A stretch of DNA of 64,000 bases. It comes from Sphingobacterium oryzagri. Its GTDB lineage: Bacteria > Bacteroidota > Bacteroidia > Sphingobacteriales > Sphingobacteriaceae. Positions 33,258 to 41,888 of the stretch are shown here, in pieces. The stretch lies in the NCBI RefSeq assembly GCF_028736175.1, contig NZ_CP117880.1:806001-870000 (forward strand). The letters are read 5' to 3'. A model generated the notes under the pieces. That model saw only the letters and a program-made list of their open reading frames with translations, had not been told where the DNA came from and did not search any database. Position 1 is the first letter of the stretch. The number at the start of each line of letters is the position of its first letter. The position numbers were made by a program, and so were the translations under genes.

Positions 33258-34589
33258 ATGAAGATTTGGCAAAAAGATATTAATGTAGACACGTTTGTGG
33301 AGACATTCACCGTAGGCAACGATCGTGCAATGGATATGCAGCTTGCTGCGGCAGACGTACTGGGCTCGCTGGCGCATACGAAGATGTTAAATAGTATTGG
33401 GTTGCTGCCGGATGAAGACTTGAACCTTGTGCAGCAGGAACTGAAAAATATTTACAAGGAAATAGAAGCTAAGCAATTTGCCATTGAAGATACGGTGGAA
33501 GATGTACACTCGCAGGTAGAAATGTTGCTAACGCAGCGCGTGGGCGAAGCAGGGAAAAAAATCCATTCGGGTCGTTCCAGAAATGATCAGGTGCTTGTCG
33601 ATCTCAAGTTGTACTTTCGTTCGGAAATACAACATTTGGTAGCACAAGTCGAAGCTTTATTTAACCAGTTGATTGCACTTAGTGAACAGCACAAATCGGT
33701 CCTGATTCCGGGTTATACGCATCTACAGATTGCCATGCCTTCGTCTTTCGGGCTTTGGTTTGGTGCTTATGCAGAGAGTCTGGTAGACGATTTGGAGTTG
33801 TTAAAGGCTGCCTGGAAGGTCTGTAATAAGAATCCGCTAGGTTCTGCTGCGGGTTATGGGTCTTCTTTTCCGCTAAACCGCCGTATGACGACCACGCTAC
33901 TGGGCTTTGATGATTTAAATTATAACGTTGTTTACGCACAAATGGGGCGTGGCAAAACGGAACGTATATTGGCACAAGGCATGAGTGCCGTGGCGGCAAC
34001 ACTGGCTAAGTTTGCCATGGATGTATGTTTATTCATCAACCAAAACTTTGGTTTTATTGCGTTTCCGGCGCATCTGACGACTGGATCGAGTATTATGCCA
34101 CATAAAAAGAATCCAGACGTGTTTGAACTTATTCGCGCTCGATGCAATAAGATACAGGCGCTGCCGAATGAAATAGCACTGATGACAACCAACTTGCCTT
34201 CGGGTTATCACAGGGATTTGCAGTTATTGAAAGAAAACTTGTTTCCATCTTTCCAATCGTTAAGTGATTGTTTAGAGATCGCTACGTTTATGTTAGATCA
34301 TATCTCGGTGAAGGATGATGTGCTCAACGATCCAAAATATGATTATTTGTTTAGCGTAGAGGTGGTTAACAACGAAGTGCTGCAAGGTGTGCCATTTCGC
34401 GAAGCTTACCGCAATATTGGACTGGCCATTGAAAGTGGCACGTTTCAACCGTCTAAAGAGGTGCAGCATACGCACGAAGGAAGCATCGGCAATCTTTGCA
34501 ATGAGCAAATTGTGCGGATGTTTAACGAAGTGAAAGACTCGTTTGGCTTTGAGAAAGTCGATCAGGCGTTGGCTGGTTTATTGCGATAA
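33258..34589 (+). CDS. argH: Argininosuccinate lyase
   Basis: Cleaves argininosuccinate to arginine and fumarate. The 443-residue protein has DVHSQVEMLL, SGRSRNDQVLVDLKLYFR, PGYTHLQIAMPSSFGLW and the fumarase-superfamily signature GSSIMPHKKNPDVFE with the catalytic Ser loop. It stands apart from the argG-argC operon by 12 kb. It is followed by a strong bidirectional terminator. Confidence 0.97.
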   Translation: MKIWQKDINVDTFVETFTVGNDRAMDMQLAAADVLGSLAHTKMLNSIGLLPDEDLNLVQQELKNIYKEIEAKQFAIEDTVEDVHSQVEMLLTQRVGEAGKKIHSGRSRNDQVLVDLKLYFRSEIQHLVAQVEALFNQLIALSEQHKSVLIPGYTHLQIAMPSSFGLWFGAYAESLVDDLELLKAAWKVCNKNPLGSAAGYGSSFPLNRRMTTTLLGFDDLNYNVVYAQMGRGKTERILAQGMSAVAATLAKFAMDVCLFINQNFGFIAFPAHLTTGSSIMPHKKNPDVFELIRARCNKIQALPNEIALMTTNLPSGYHRDLQLLKENLFPSFQSLSDCLEIATFMLDHISVKDDVLNDPKYDYLFSVEVVNNEVLQGVPFREAYRNIGLAIESGTFQPSKEVQHTHEGSIGNLCNEQIVRMFNEVKDSFGFEKVDQALAGLLR

Positions 34590-34605
34590 TGTTAGGCCAA
34601 TAAGA

Positions 34606-34648
34606 TAAAATAAAGAAGGAGATTGTTTAAATCTCCTTCTTTATTTTA
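34606..34648. terminator. Bidirectional terminator shared by argH and galM
   Basis: A 19-bp perfect stem: left arm 34606-34624, right arm 34630-34648, with core AAAGAAGGAGATT and AATCTCCTTCTTT. The loop is 5 nt. The galM stop codon (34627-34629) lies in the loop, so the last galM codons form one arm of the stem. Confidence 0.9.
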
Positions 34649-35700
34649 AAACGGTAAGTTGTCTCACTCTCCAGGTGTTCGCCTGGCGCTAAGACCGTAG
34701 ACGGGAACTGCGGATGGTTGGGGCTGTCTGGATAGTGCTGCGTTTCAAAACAGAATGCCGTACGCGAATGATATTTTCCGCCCGACTTTCCGGTGTCATT
34801 TCCGGTAAGGAAGTTTCCGGTATAAAATTGTACGCCAGGTTCTGTCGTTAACACATCCAGTTGAATACCCGATGCGGCTGAAAACGCCGTGGCAGCGGGG
34901 ATGGATGCGGGTTGATTATTTACAAACGTGTGATCGTAGCCATTACCAAACGTTAACTGCTCATCTTCATTCAAGATATCGGTAACGATCTTTTTTGGCT
35001 CCCGAAAGTCAAAAGCGGTAGCATCCACGGGAAACAACTGCCCTAACGGAATTTGTTTGTCGTTGATGGCGATAAAATCGTCTGAAGGAATATGCACAAA
35101 ATGTTGTAAGATATCGCTATGCCCTTCCCCATTCAGGTTAAAGTAGGCATGGTTGGTCAAGTTGACGACCGTCGTTTTGTCGGTTTCTGCGTGATAGCTT
35201 ATTTTTAAAGCATTCTCTTCCGTCAGTTCGTAAGAAACATGTACTTTTAATGTTCCAGGAAAGCCTTCTTCGCCATCTGCAGATACATAATAGAAATCTA
35301 CTTTGTTGCCGAAAGAAACGCGACGATCCCATACGCGATTATGGAAGCCGGTAGGGCCGCCGTGCAAGCTGTTGTCGCCATTGTTCTGCGCCAGCGTGTA
35401 TATCTCTTCGCCCAACGAAAATTTTCCTTCGGCAATGCGGTTGCCGTAACGACCGATCGTTGCGCCGTGGTATTGCTCATCGGCTTTTAAATAACCTTGT
35501 ATACTGTCAAAACCTAAGACAACGTCACGCAGCTCGCCAAACTTATCGGGCACCAAAATGCTGACGATGCGCGCGCCATAGTCTGTTAAAGCTACCTGCA
35601 TGCCCGATCTGTTTTTTAAGATCAGAAGATGGGTCTTTTTGCCATCAATGCTATGCTCAAAGTCTTCCGGGTTGGGAACTGAATATGTCATGTTCGTCAA
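34627..35700 (-). CDS. galM: Aldose 1-epimerase (mutarotase)
   Basis: Interconverts alpha and beta anomers of aldoses such as galactose. The 357-residue protein has YGARIVSILVPD, GRYGNRIAEGKFSLG, NNGDNSLHGGPTGFHNRVWD (substrate His), VNLTNHAYFNLNGEGHSDI (catalytic His) and YTGNFLTGND, followed by FCFETQHYPDSPNHPQFPS with the catalytic Glu. No signal peptide, so it acts in the cytosol. An ATG three codons in is an alternative start. It is monocistronic, not in a galactose operon. Confidence 0.96.
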   Translation of the reverse strand: MTNMTYSVPNPEDFEHSIDGKKTHLLILKNRSGMQVALTDYGARIVSILVPDKFGELRDVVLGFDSIQGYLKADEQYHGATIGRYGNRIAEGKFSLGEEIYTLAQNNGDNSLHGGPTGFHNRVWDRRVSFGNKVDFYYVSADGEEGFPGTLKVHVSYELTEENALKISYHAETDKTTVVNLTNHAYFNLNGEGHSDILQHFVHIPSDDFIAINDKQIPLGQLFPVDATAFDFREPKKIVTDILNEDEQLTFGNGYDHTFVNNQPASIPAATAFSAASGIQLDVLTTEPGVQFYTGNFLTGNDTGKSGGKYHSRTAFCFETQHYPDSPNHPQFPSTVLAPGEHLESETTYRFKIKKEI

Positions 35701-35906
35701 GTGTTGTTATGCTATAAAAGTACAGAATACTGCCGAATACAGGAAGCTATTGAAAAAAGTCTTTTTTGGTTGATGGAAACTTTTACAAAAAAAGTCGGCG
35801 GTCGAGTCTGCTGTTGACGTATGCCTTTCAGCCTTTTGTGGAAAGGATACAGGCATAGCTTGCGCATAGCTGCAAATTCTTTTCCCTACCTCCGCAACAG
35901 AAATCT

Positions 35907-35914
35907 TATATTTG
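35907..35914 (+). promoter_or_regulatory. Putative -7 element of dgt
   Basis: TATATTTG matches the consensus and lies 24 bp before the dgt ATG, giving a leader of about 18 nt. No matching -33 element is seen. Upstream, at 35820-35857, is a two-part hairpin (TATGCCT with AGGCATA, CCTTT with AAAGG) of unknown role. Confidence 0.4.
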
Positions 35915-35938
35915 CTATCCAGGAAAAAATAATTTTAC

Positions 35939-37285
35939 ATGAATTGGAAACAACTGCTTTCAGCAAAACGCTGGGGTTACGAATACCGTGACGTACACGA
36001 CCACCTCGATGCCCGATCGGAGTTTCAACGCGATTATGATCGATTGATCTTCTCGTCTCCATTCCGGCGTTTGCAAAATAAAACACAGGTGTTTCCATTG
36101 CCGGGTGCCGTTTTTGTGCATAATCGATTAACGCATAGCCTCGAAGTGGCTAGCGTGGGGCGTTCGTTAGGGCGACTTTTTTATAATCTCATGAAAAAAG
36201 ATAACCCGAATATTGATTTGGAATATCCGTTTTTGCAAGAGGTTGGAAACATCATCTCGGCAGCTTGTTTGTCACACGATTTGGGCAATCCGGCATTTGG
36301 CCATTCGGGTGAAGCTGCGATATCTTCCTATTTTACGGAAGGAGCCGGACGAAAATACCAGGAGCATGTATCGCCAAAGGAATGGGCAGACCTCACGCAT
36401 TTTGAAGGAAATGCCAATGCGCTGCGCATCTTAACACATCCATTTAATGGAAAAGATAAAAAAGGATATGCATTGACCTACGCCAGCTTAGCGTCGATCG
36501 TAAAATATCCTTGTGCTGCTATCGACGGGCATATTAAAGGCAATCACCACCGCAAAAAATACGGTTTTTTTGAGTGCGAGGCAGATGCTTTTAAGCAAAT
36601 TGCAGCGGAGTTAGGGTTAGAAAAAGATCCCACCAATCCAAATGGTTATTTACGGCATCCGTTGGTCTACCTGGTGGAAGCTGCGGACGACATTTGCTAC
36701 AATATTATTGATCTGGAAGATGCGCACCACCTGAAAATCCTTTCTTATCAGGAGGTAGAAGAATTGTTGTTGCCTTTATGTGGTACAGAAGATTTACGAA
36801 CGCGGCTCGATGGCTTGAAAGATACGGGAAGTAAGGTAGAGCTCTTGCGCGCGAAGGCAATCAACACGTTAATACATGGTTGTGCGGCTGTTTTCGCCGC
36901 GCATCAGGAACAATTCTTAAATGGTACGTTTAAGAGCGCGTTGATGGATGCATTAGACGAGCCTATTGTTGCGCAAATGAAGAAGATTTCGAAAATATCC
37001 GTGGCACGCATATATAATGCACCGACTGTCGTACAAATTGAAATCGCAGGTTATAAAGTTATGAACGCCCTGTTGGAGGAATTCGTTCCAGCTTATTTAA
37101 AAACGAATAAAACCATGTTTGATAAAAAGCTGGTGGCCATGATCCCCGAGCAATTTCATACCGATCAAACAGATACGTATACTAAGATCAGAGCAGTACT
37201 GGATTTTGTATCTGGCATGACGGATGTGTATGCTGTCGATCTGTATCGGAAGATCAAAGGGATTTCTATTCCCTCGCTGGATTGA
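35939..37285 (+). CDS. dgt: dGTP triphosphohydrolase-like HD protein
   Basis: Hydrolyses dGTP (or other dNTPs) to nucleoside and triphosphate. The 448-residue protein has the HD-domain metal motif: His in FVHNRLTHSLEVASVG and HD in CLSHDLGNPAFGHSGE, then Asp in VEAADDICYNIIDLEDA. The N-terminal RSEFQRDYDRLIFSSPFRRL and KTQVFPL match Dgt. Length and order fit the class found in Bacteroidota. Its preferred nucleotide cannot be told from sequence. Confidence 0.92.
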   Translation: MNWKQLLSAKRWGYEYRDVHDHLDARSEFQRDYDRLIFSSPFRRLQNKTQVFPLPGAVFVHNRLTHSLEVASVGRSLGRLFYNLMKKDNPNIDLEYPFLQEVGNIISAACLSHDLGNPAFGHSGEAAISSYFTEGAGRKYQEHVSPKEWADLTHFEGNANALRILTHPFNGKDKKGYALTYASLASIVKYPCAAIDGHIKGNHHRKKYGFFECEADAFKQIAAELGLEKDPTNPNGYLRHPLVYLVEAADDICYNIIDLEDAHHLKILSYQEVEELLLPLCGTEDLRTRLDGLKDTGSKVELLRAKAINTLIHGCAAVFAAHQEQFLNGTFKSALMDALDEPIVAQMKKISKISVARIYNAPTVVQIEIAGYKVMNALLEEFVPAYLKTNKTMFDKKLVAMIPEQFHTDQTDTYTKIRAVLDFVSGMTDVYAVDLYRKIKGISIPSLD

Positions 37286-37322
37286 TCACAAATAAGACGT
37301 TGAAGCACTTGAAGAAAATCGT

Positions 37323-37455
37323 TTTTGACTTTTCAATTTTGACTTATCATCGATAGGTTTTCAATTTTGACTTTTGACTTTTCAATTTTGACTTTTGACT
37401 TATCATCGATAGGTTTTCAATTTTGACTTTTTAATTTTTACTTTTTAATTTACCA
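37323..37455 (+). repeat. Tandem AT-rich direct repeats between dgt and topB
   Basis: The 14-mer TTATCATCGATAGG occurs at 37344-37357 and again at 37400-37413, 56 bp apart, each followed by TTTTCAATTTTGACTTTT. Between and after them the short word (T)TTGACTTTT or TAATTTTTACTTTTT is reiterated. The same word family is found before the 23S gene (about 54417-54488). Confidence 0.75.
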
Positions 37456-37456
37456 A

Positions 37457-39568
37457 ATGAAAGTCGTTATAGCGGAAAAGCCTTCCGTAGCAAGGGATTT
37501 GGCCCGTGTGATGGGAGCTAAGGAGGTGAAAGATGGGTATATCATGGGAAATGGTTATGCATTTACCTATGCGTTTGGCCATTTAGTGCAGCTGTGTACA
37601 CCGCAGGCTTACGGATATGCTACCTGGTCGATTGCTAACTTGCCGATTATCCCAAAAGATTTCAAGCTGGAAGCAAAAAAAGTAAAACGCGACGGCAAGC
37701 AATTGGATGACGCGGGAGCGGTAAAACAACTAAACACGATCAAACATCTGTTAAGCGAAGCGGAAGAGATTATTGTGGCCACCGATGCTGGGCGCGAAGG
37801 CGAACTAATCTTCCGGAATATCTACTATTTTCTGAATACCAAAGTTCCGTTTAAACGGCTGTGGATATCTTCACAGACCGATAAAGCTATTAAAGAAGGC
37901 TTTGCAAACTTAAAAGACGGTACCGAATATGATAGTTTGTACATGTCTGCCCGTTCGCGTTCGGAATCGGACTGGCTGATTGGGATCAATGCCACCCAGG
38001 CGTTGACACTGGCGGCGGGAAATCGGGGTTTACTTTCTTTAGGACGCGTGCAAACGCCTACCTTGGCCATGATCTGCTCCCGTTACCTCGAAAACAAAGA
38101 TTTTAAAGCTACAGCTTTTTATAAAATTCAAGCAGGTTTCGAGAAGGATAACATAAAGTTTAAAGCGACTTCCAATAAGATTGATAAAAAGGATGTTGCG
38201 GAAGAGACTATTGCAAAGATCACGGTAGGCTCGTCGGCAAAGGTTGTGAAAGTAGAGGCAAAGGAAACAAAAGAGCCACCTCCGCTTTTGTTTGATTTAA
38301 CCTCCCTACAGCAAGATGCCAATAAAAAATACGGTTATTCAGCAGATCAAACATTGAGTATCGCGCAAACGCTGTACGAAAAAAAGGTGATTACCTATCC
38401 GCGTACCGGTTCTCGTTATATTGGTGAAGACGTGTTCGAACAGATTGAATCGCTTTTCCAGCACCTGGCGGATACGGCTGATGAAAGTATAGCCGCCATC
38501 AGTAAAAATCTGATCGGGGCAAAGCTCAATAAGCGTTCGGTAGATGATAAGAAAGTAACCGATCACCATGCATTGCTGGTAACGGATGAAAAACCGGGAC
38601 CGATGCCGAAAGATCAGCAGCATATTTATAATATGATTGCCAAGCGCATGGTCGAAAGCTTTTCGGAGGTTTGTCTTAAAGATATTACGACGGTCGTTAT
38701 TGATGCGGCTGGTGTGGAGCTTATCGCGAAAGGTACGGTGATTAAGCAATATGGATGGCGCCTCTCGGCTGATCAGGTAGAACTTCCGGATGAGGACAAG
38801 AATGCTGATGAGCAAGACAACGAAAATGCGCAGCTCCCAAAACTTTCGGCGGAAGAGATCTTAGAAATCCTGTCCCTGGAGCTGGCCGAACGATTTACGA
38901 AAGCTCGTCCTATACATACAGAAGCGTCGCTGTTAAAAGCGATGGAAACATCGGGCAAGGAAATTGAAGATGATGAAATGCGCCAGGCGATGAAAGACTG
39001 TGGTCTGGGAACGCCGGCGACGCGTGCGGCTACAATCGAAACACTTTTTCAGCGGGATTACATCAAACGCGACAAGAAAAAGCTGATCCCAACGGAGAAA
39101 GGCCTCGCGGTTTACCAGCTGGTAAAAGATCGTTCTATCGCCAAAGTGACGCTTACCGGCAAATGGGAGCAGAAGCTGGAAGAGATGCGCGCAAACAAGG
39201 TTTCTTATGATGTGTTTATGAAACACATCAAAGACTATACGGAGAAGATTACGAAGGAATTGTTGCAGCTGCGTATAGCCATACAACATGAAGAGGTTAA
39301 GCCGCTGCAAAAGGGAAAAATAAAATGCCCGAAATGTGACGCCGGGCATATCCAGCTTTATGATAAGGTGGCGCAATGCGATCACTACGCGCGTGGTTGC
39401 GACTTCAAGATATGGCGCACCTTAAACGGTATTTTCCTCGAAGAGAAAGAAATGAAGAATCTTTTGGAAAAAGGAAAAACGGCTGTTTTGAAAGGCGTGA
39501 AAACAAAAGAAGGACAAGTGGTCGATGCGGCCCTGGTTTTTCAAGATTTTAAAGTAAATGTAGAGTAG
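37457..39568 (+). CDS. topB: DNA topoisomerase III
   Basis: Type IA topoisomerase that decatenates DNA. The 703-residue protein has the Toprim domain (MKVVIAEKPSVARDLARVMG, then VATDAGREGELIFR), the AGNRGLLSLGRVQTPTLAM segment, the catalytic Tyr314 in VITYPRTGSRYIG, and a C-terminal zinc-ribbon-like block (KIKCPKCDAGHIQLY, then CDHYARGCDFKIWR). The residue three or four after the Tyr is Gly where many homologues have Asp (TYPRTDS). The gene follows the repeats directly; no promoter was recognised. Confidence 0.95.
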   Translation: MKVVIAEKPSVARDLARVMGAKEVKDGYIMGNGYAFTYAFGHLVQLCTPQAYGYATWSIANLPIIPKDFKLEAKKVKRDGKQLDDAGAVKQLNTIKHLLSEAEEIIVATDAGREGELIFRNIYYFLNTKVPFKRLWISSQTDKAIKEGFANLKDGTEYDSLYMSARSRSESDWLIGINATQALTLAAGNRGLLSLGRVQTPTLAMICSRYLENKDFKATAFYKIQAGFEKDNIKFKATSNKIDKKDVAEETIAKITVGSSAKVVKVEAKETKEPPPLLFDLTSLQQDANKKYGYSADQTLSIAQTLYEKKVITYPRTGSRYIGEDVFEQIESLFQHLADTADESIAAISKNLIGAKLNKRSVDDKKVTDHHALLVTDEKPGPMPKDQQHIYNMIAKRMVESFSEVCLKDITTVVIDAAGVELIAKGTVIKQYGWRLSADQVELPDEDKNADEQDNENAQLPKLSAEEILEILSLELAERFTKARPIHTEASLLKAMETSGKEIEDDEMRQAMKDCGLGTPATRAATIETLFQRDYIKRDKKKLIPTEKGLAVYQLVKDRSIAKVTLTGKWEQKLEEMRANKVSYDVFMKHIKDYTEKITKELLQLRIAIQHEEVKPLQKGKIKCPKCDAGHIQLYDKVAQCDHYARGCDFKIWRTLNGIFLEEKEMKNLLEKGKTAVLKGVKTKEGQVVDAALVFQDFKVNVE

Positions 39569-39588
39569 GGGGCGTGGCCCCCTTTATA
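39567..39588 (+). terminator. Intrinsic terminator of topB
   Basis: Seven-bp GC stem AGGGGGC (39567-39573) with GCCCCCT (39577-39583), loop GTG, then TTATATT. The left arm overlaps the topB stop codon. Confidence 0.65.
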
Positions 39589-39665
39589 TTAAAAGCGTTT
39601 TTGTAGCTGCAAAATTGACGCCTGTCAAACAATCGACCTGCTAAAAACCGATATATTTGCAGCCT

Positions 39666-40649
39666 ATGGCATCAAAACTATACAATCCATTCGTAGATTT
39701 TAAATTTGAAAACGAATATTGTTTTCTTACCGGCGAGCATCTCCAGTCGAAAGATGAACAAGTTCAGGTCTTTCCGTTATGGATGATGAGGCAATTTGAT
39801 CTGGAGGAGAAACCTTTTAAAATGCTCGATGAGAACATCGTGACCTACAAGTCGCTCAAGTTGCCTTGTGCTGCTGATACGGCCGGTTTGTTTGAAACAT
39901 TGGAAAAGGAAGTGGAGACCGCTATGCAAGCTGGATATGATGCGGTCAACGCACTTCCGGAGCTTCGCCTGTTTCAGTGGGTAGCAAAAATCCTTTACGG
40001 CGTGGTCTTTAACGAAATTCAATCGGGTGTGCGCCAAGCATTCTTGAGCGGCGAGCCCATGAATTTCTCCCAAGCTTTGGTGCATAAATTTCGTAATTTA
40101 CATTACATGTTGCAATCTTTAACGGTTCCGATGGAATTTGAACATCGTAATCCGTTTTCGGTTTTGGTATTGCCGGTGGATAATGCGCCTGAAAATTTTA
40201 ATTATCGCGATGAGATCAATACGTTGATCTTCTCTTTTCGGATGAAGGATTTTGCCATTATTGCCACATTGCAAGATAACGGCACACATGCTATCTATCA
40301 CCAAGAGGTTTTAGCTGCGGTAGCAGGAAAAAAACTGCACGCCATACAGTTTGAAGAAATTTGTGCCCGATATTTTTACTCGGCATACTTGTTTAACCGG
40401 TTGCCGGAATATACCTATATGGAAACGCCTGCAAAAGTCTATGTCGAGCCGATGCCGCTAAACGACTGGACGCTGAAGCCAATCTTTGACAACTGGCAGG
40501 TGAAGACCTACGGACAGGTTCTGGAAAATTTCTGGAAACCTTGGGGCTACACGCTTTTTGAAATTATTAAAAATCCTGAAAAGCCCATGAGCTTCCTGCT
40601 CGATGAAACCGGTCGATTTCGCGAAGATCTGGATTTGGCAAAGGCATAA
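39666..40649 (+). CDS. Conserved protein of unknown function
   Basis: About 327 residues from ATG 39666 (MASKLYNPFVDFKFENEYCF); an upstream TTG at 39657 falls in a TATATTTG motif. It is rich in aromatic residues and mixed helix/strand, no signal peptide, no membrane helix, no catalytic motif I know. NEYCFLTGEHLQSKDE at the start resembles short zinc-binding HNH-type beginnings but has only one Cys. Near the end EFWKPWGYTLFEII-like aromatic stretch occurs. It stands alone between topB and a TonB-domain gene. Family not recognised. Confidence 0.75.
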   Translation: MASKLYNPFVDFKFENEYCFLTGEHLQSKDEQVQVFPLWMMRQFDLEEKPFKMLDENIVTYKSLKLPCAADTAGLFETLEKEVETAMQAGYDAVNALPELRLFQWVAKILYGVVFNEIQSGVRQAFLSGEPMNFSQALVHKFRNLHYMLQSLTVPMEFEHRNPFSVLVLPVDNAPENFNYRDEINTLIFSFRMKDFAIIATLQDNGTHAIYHQEVLAAVAGKKLHAIQFEEICARYFYSAYLFNRLPEYTYMETPAKVYVEPMPLNDWTLKPIFDNWQVKTYGQVLENFWKPWGYTLFEIIKNPEKPMSFLLDETGRFREDLDLAKA

Positions 40650-40686
40650 TTCTTGTGTAGATTTAAGCAACAAAGGGAGGTCTGTC

Positions 40687-41106
40687 ATGAAACATTGGAT
40701 TATTCTCATCTTATTTTCTTGCGCAGTGAGTATTGCCGCTGCGCAAACGCCCATTGATACAGGCATTGTTACCTCGGTAGATGTGTATCCGCAATTTCGC
40801 GGTGGCGTCAATGGTTGGAACCGATTTGTACAACAGAATTTAAATTTGCGTGATGTTGTCAATAGTATCGATAGTACAACTTATGTGGACTATGGCTTGC
40901 GACAAACGGCCATGCTGGAGTTTACGGTCTGCGAAGACGGCAAAGTTTGCGATGCGGTTATAGTCAATAAAAGCAAGATTAGCCCAGAGTTTGCCGAAGA
41001 AGCATTACGCATTATAAACAAATCTCCCAAATGGACGCCAGCCAGGAAGGATGGAAAAGGTGTGCGCACGCGATTCCGCCAATCCATTACGGCGGTGCTC
41101 GATTAG
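40687..41106 (+). CDS. Exported protein with TonB C-terminal-like domain
   Basis: 139 residues from ATG 40687, preceded by AAAGGGAGG, one of the few strong Shine-Dalgarno sequences here. A signal peptide (MKHWIILILFSCAVSIAAA) leads to a domain with DVYPQFRGGVNGWNRFVQQN, RQTAMLEFTVCEDGKVCDAV, SPEFAEEALRIINKSPKWTP and ending in RFRQSITAV. This is the energy-transducer TonB C-terminal fold used in many Bacteroidota periplasmic proteins. It has no membrane anchor, so it is not a classical TonB; the role is unknown. Confidence 0.85.
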   Translation: MKHWIILILFSCAVSIAAAQTPIDTGIVTSVDVYPQFRGGVNGWNRFVQQNLNLRDVVNSIDSTTYVDYGLRQTAMLEFTVCEDGKVCDAVIVNKSKISPEFAEEALRIINKSPKWTPARKDGKGVRTRFRQSITAVLD

Positions 41107-41185
41107 CTCTTGATCGTAAGCTGTTTGTCTGCATTATTTCGTTTTTATTTTTTTTATCAATAGCTCTTTTTCATTAGCTTGTGTT

Positions 41186-41218
41186 GTTAACAAGTCGTTA
41201 ACAAGTCATTAACAAGAT
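41186..41218 (+). repeat. Three tandem 11-bp repeats upstream of the second sus operon
   Basis: GTTAACAAGTC (41186-41196), GTTAACAAGTC (41197-41207) and ATTAACAAGAT (41208-41218) follow head to tail. The 11-bp period is one turn of the helix. They end about 17 bp before TACTTTAG (41236-41243), a one-mismatch -7 element, so the last repeat covers the -33 region. This suggests cooperative binding of a regulator. Confidence 0.65.
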
Positions 41219-41279
41219 GCTTTTCGTTTAATATTTACTTTAGTCATTACTAACTAGTAATTAATTAACCAAAGTAAAA

Positions 41280-41855
41280 ATGAAAATGAAATCTGCCTAT
41301 TTGAAGGTGCCATTTTTTTTGGCGCTTTTACTTTTTCTCCATGCCTGTGAAAAAGATGAATCCAGATCGTACGATTTATTGCCTCCTGAGCCAGAGCCGG
41401 AAATGGACATTACAACCTATGCCACCCTGTCCGTTAATCGAGAAAATGCTTCTGGAAGGGAAGCCGGCGAGGGATCGTTAAAGCTCGTGGACAACGATGT
41501 AAAATCAAAATTTCTGATCAATCCTTACGTCGAAGACTTAACCTTAAAATTATCTTTTCCCGGTGGAATTGCTATTGGCGCCTATACCTTGACACCGGGC
41601 AACGATGCGCCCGCACGTGATCCTAAAAATTGGCTGTTCGAGGGTTCTGAAAATGGTACAGACTGGGTCATGCTGGACGAAATCACCAATTATGTGTTTG
41701 ACGCAGCTTTGCGCAACGGAAAGACTTACCGTTTTGATATTGAAAACACAACAAAGTACCGCTATTATCGAATCCGTGTTACGGCGATTTTTGGTGGCTC
41801 TGGTTTGTTTCAGTTGTCGGAGTGGCGTGTTATCAACGTTCCGGAAGTAGGTTAA
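41280..41855 (+). CDS. Lipoprotein with F5/8 type C (discoidin)-like domain
   Basis: 191 residues: signal peptide, lipobox (FLHAC), a Pro/Glu linker and a beta-sandwich with the F5/8C pattern LTPGNDAPARDPKNWLFEGS, ENGTDWVMLDE, then RYYRIRVTAIFGGSGLFQLS and EWRV. Such domains bind carbohydrates at the cell surface. It is the first gene of the operon, 33 bp before susC. Its role is likely glycan capture, inferred. Confidence 0.8.
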   Translation: MKMKSAYLKVPFFLALLLFLHACEKDESRSYDLLPPEPEPEMDITTYATLSVNRENASGREAGEGSLKLVDNDVKSKFLINPYVEDLTLKLSFPGGIAIGAYTLTPGNDAPARDPKNWLFEGSENGTDWVMLDEITNYVFDAALRNGKTYRFDIENTTKYRYYRIRVTAIFGGSGLFQLSEWRVINVPEVG

Positions 41856-41888
41856 TCAATTATTAAACACATAAATTTTAAGGTTATT

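Noticed and set aside
33069..33377. Minus-strand open frame of about 100 codons across the argH start
   Set aside because: It overlaps the well-supported argH N-terminus on the other strand, has no domain pattern and starts inside argH codons.
35820..35857. Two-part hairpin upstream of dgt as a terminator
   Set aside because: No T-run on either side and no gene ends nearby; it might be a structured site but its role is undecided.
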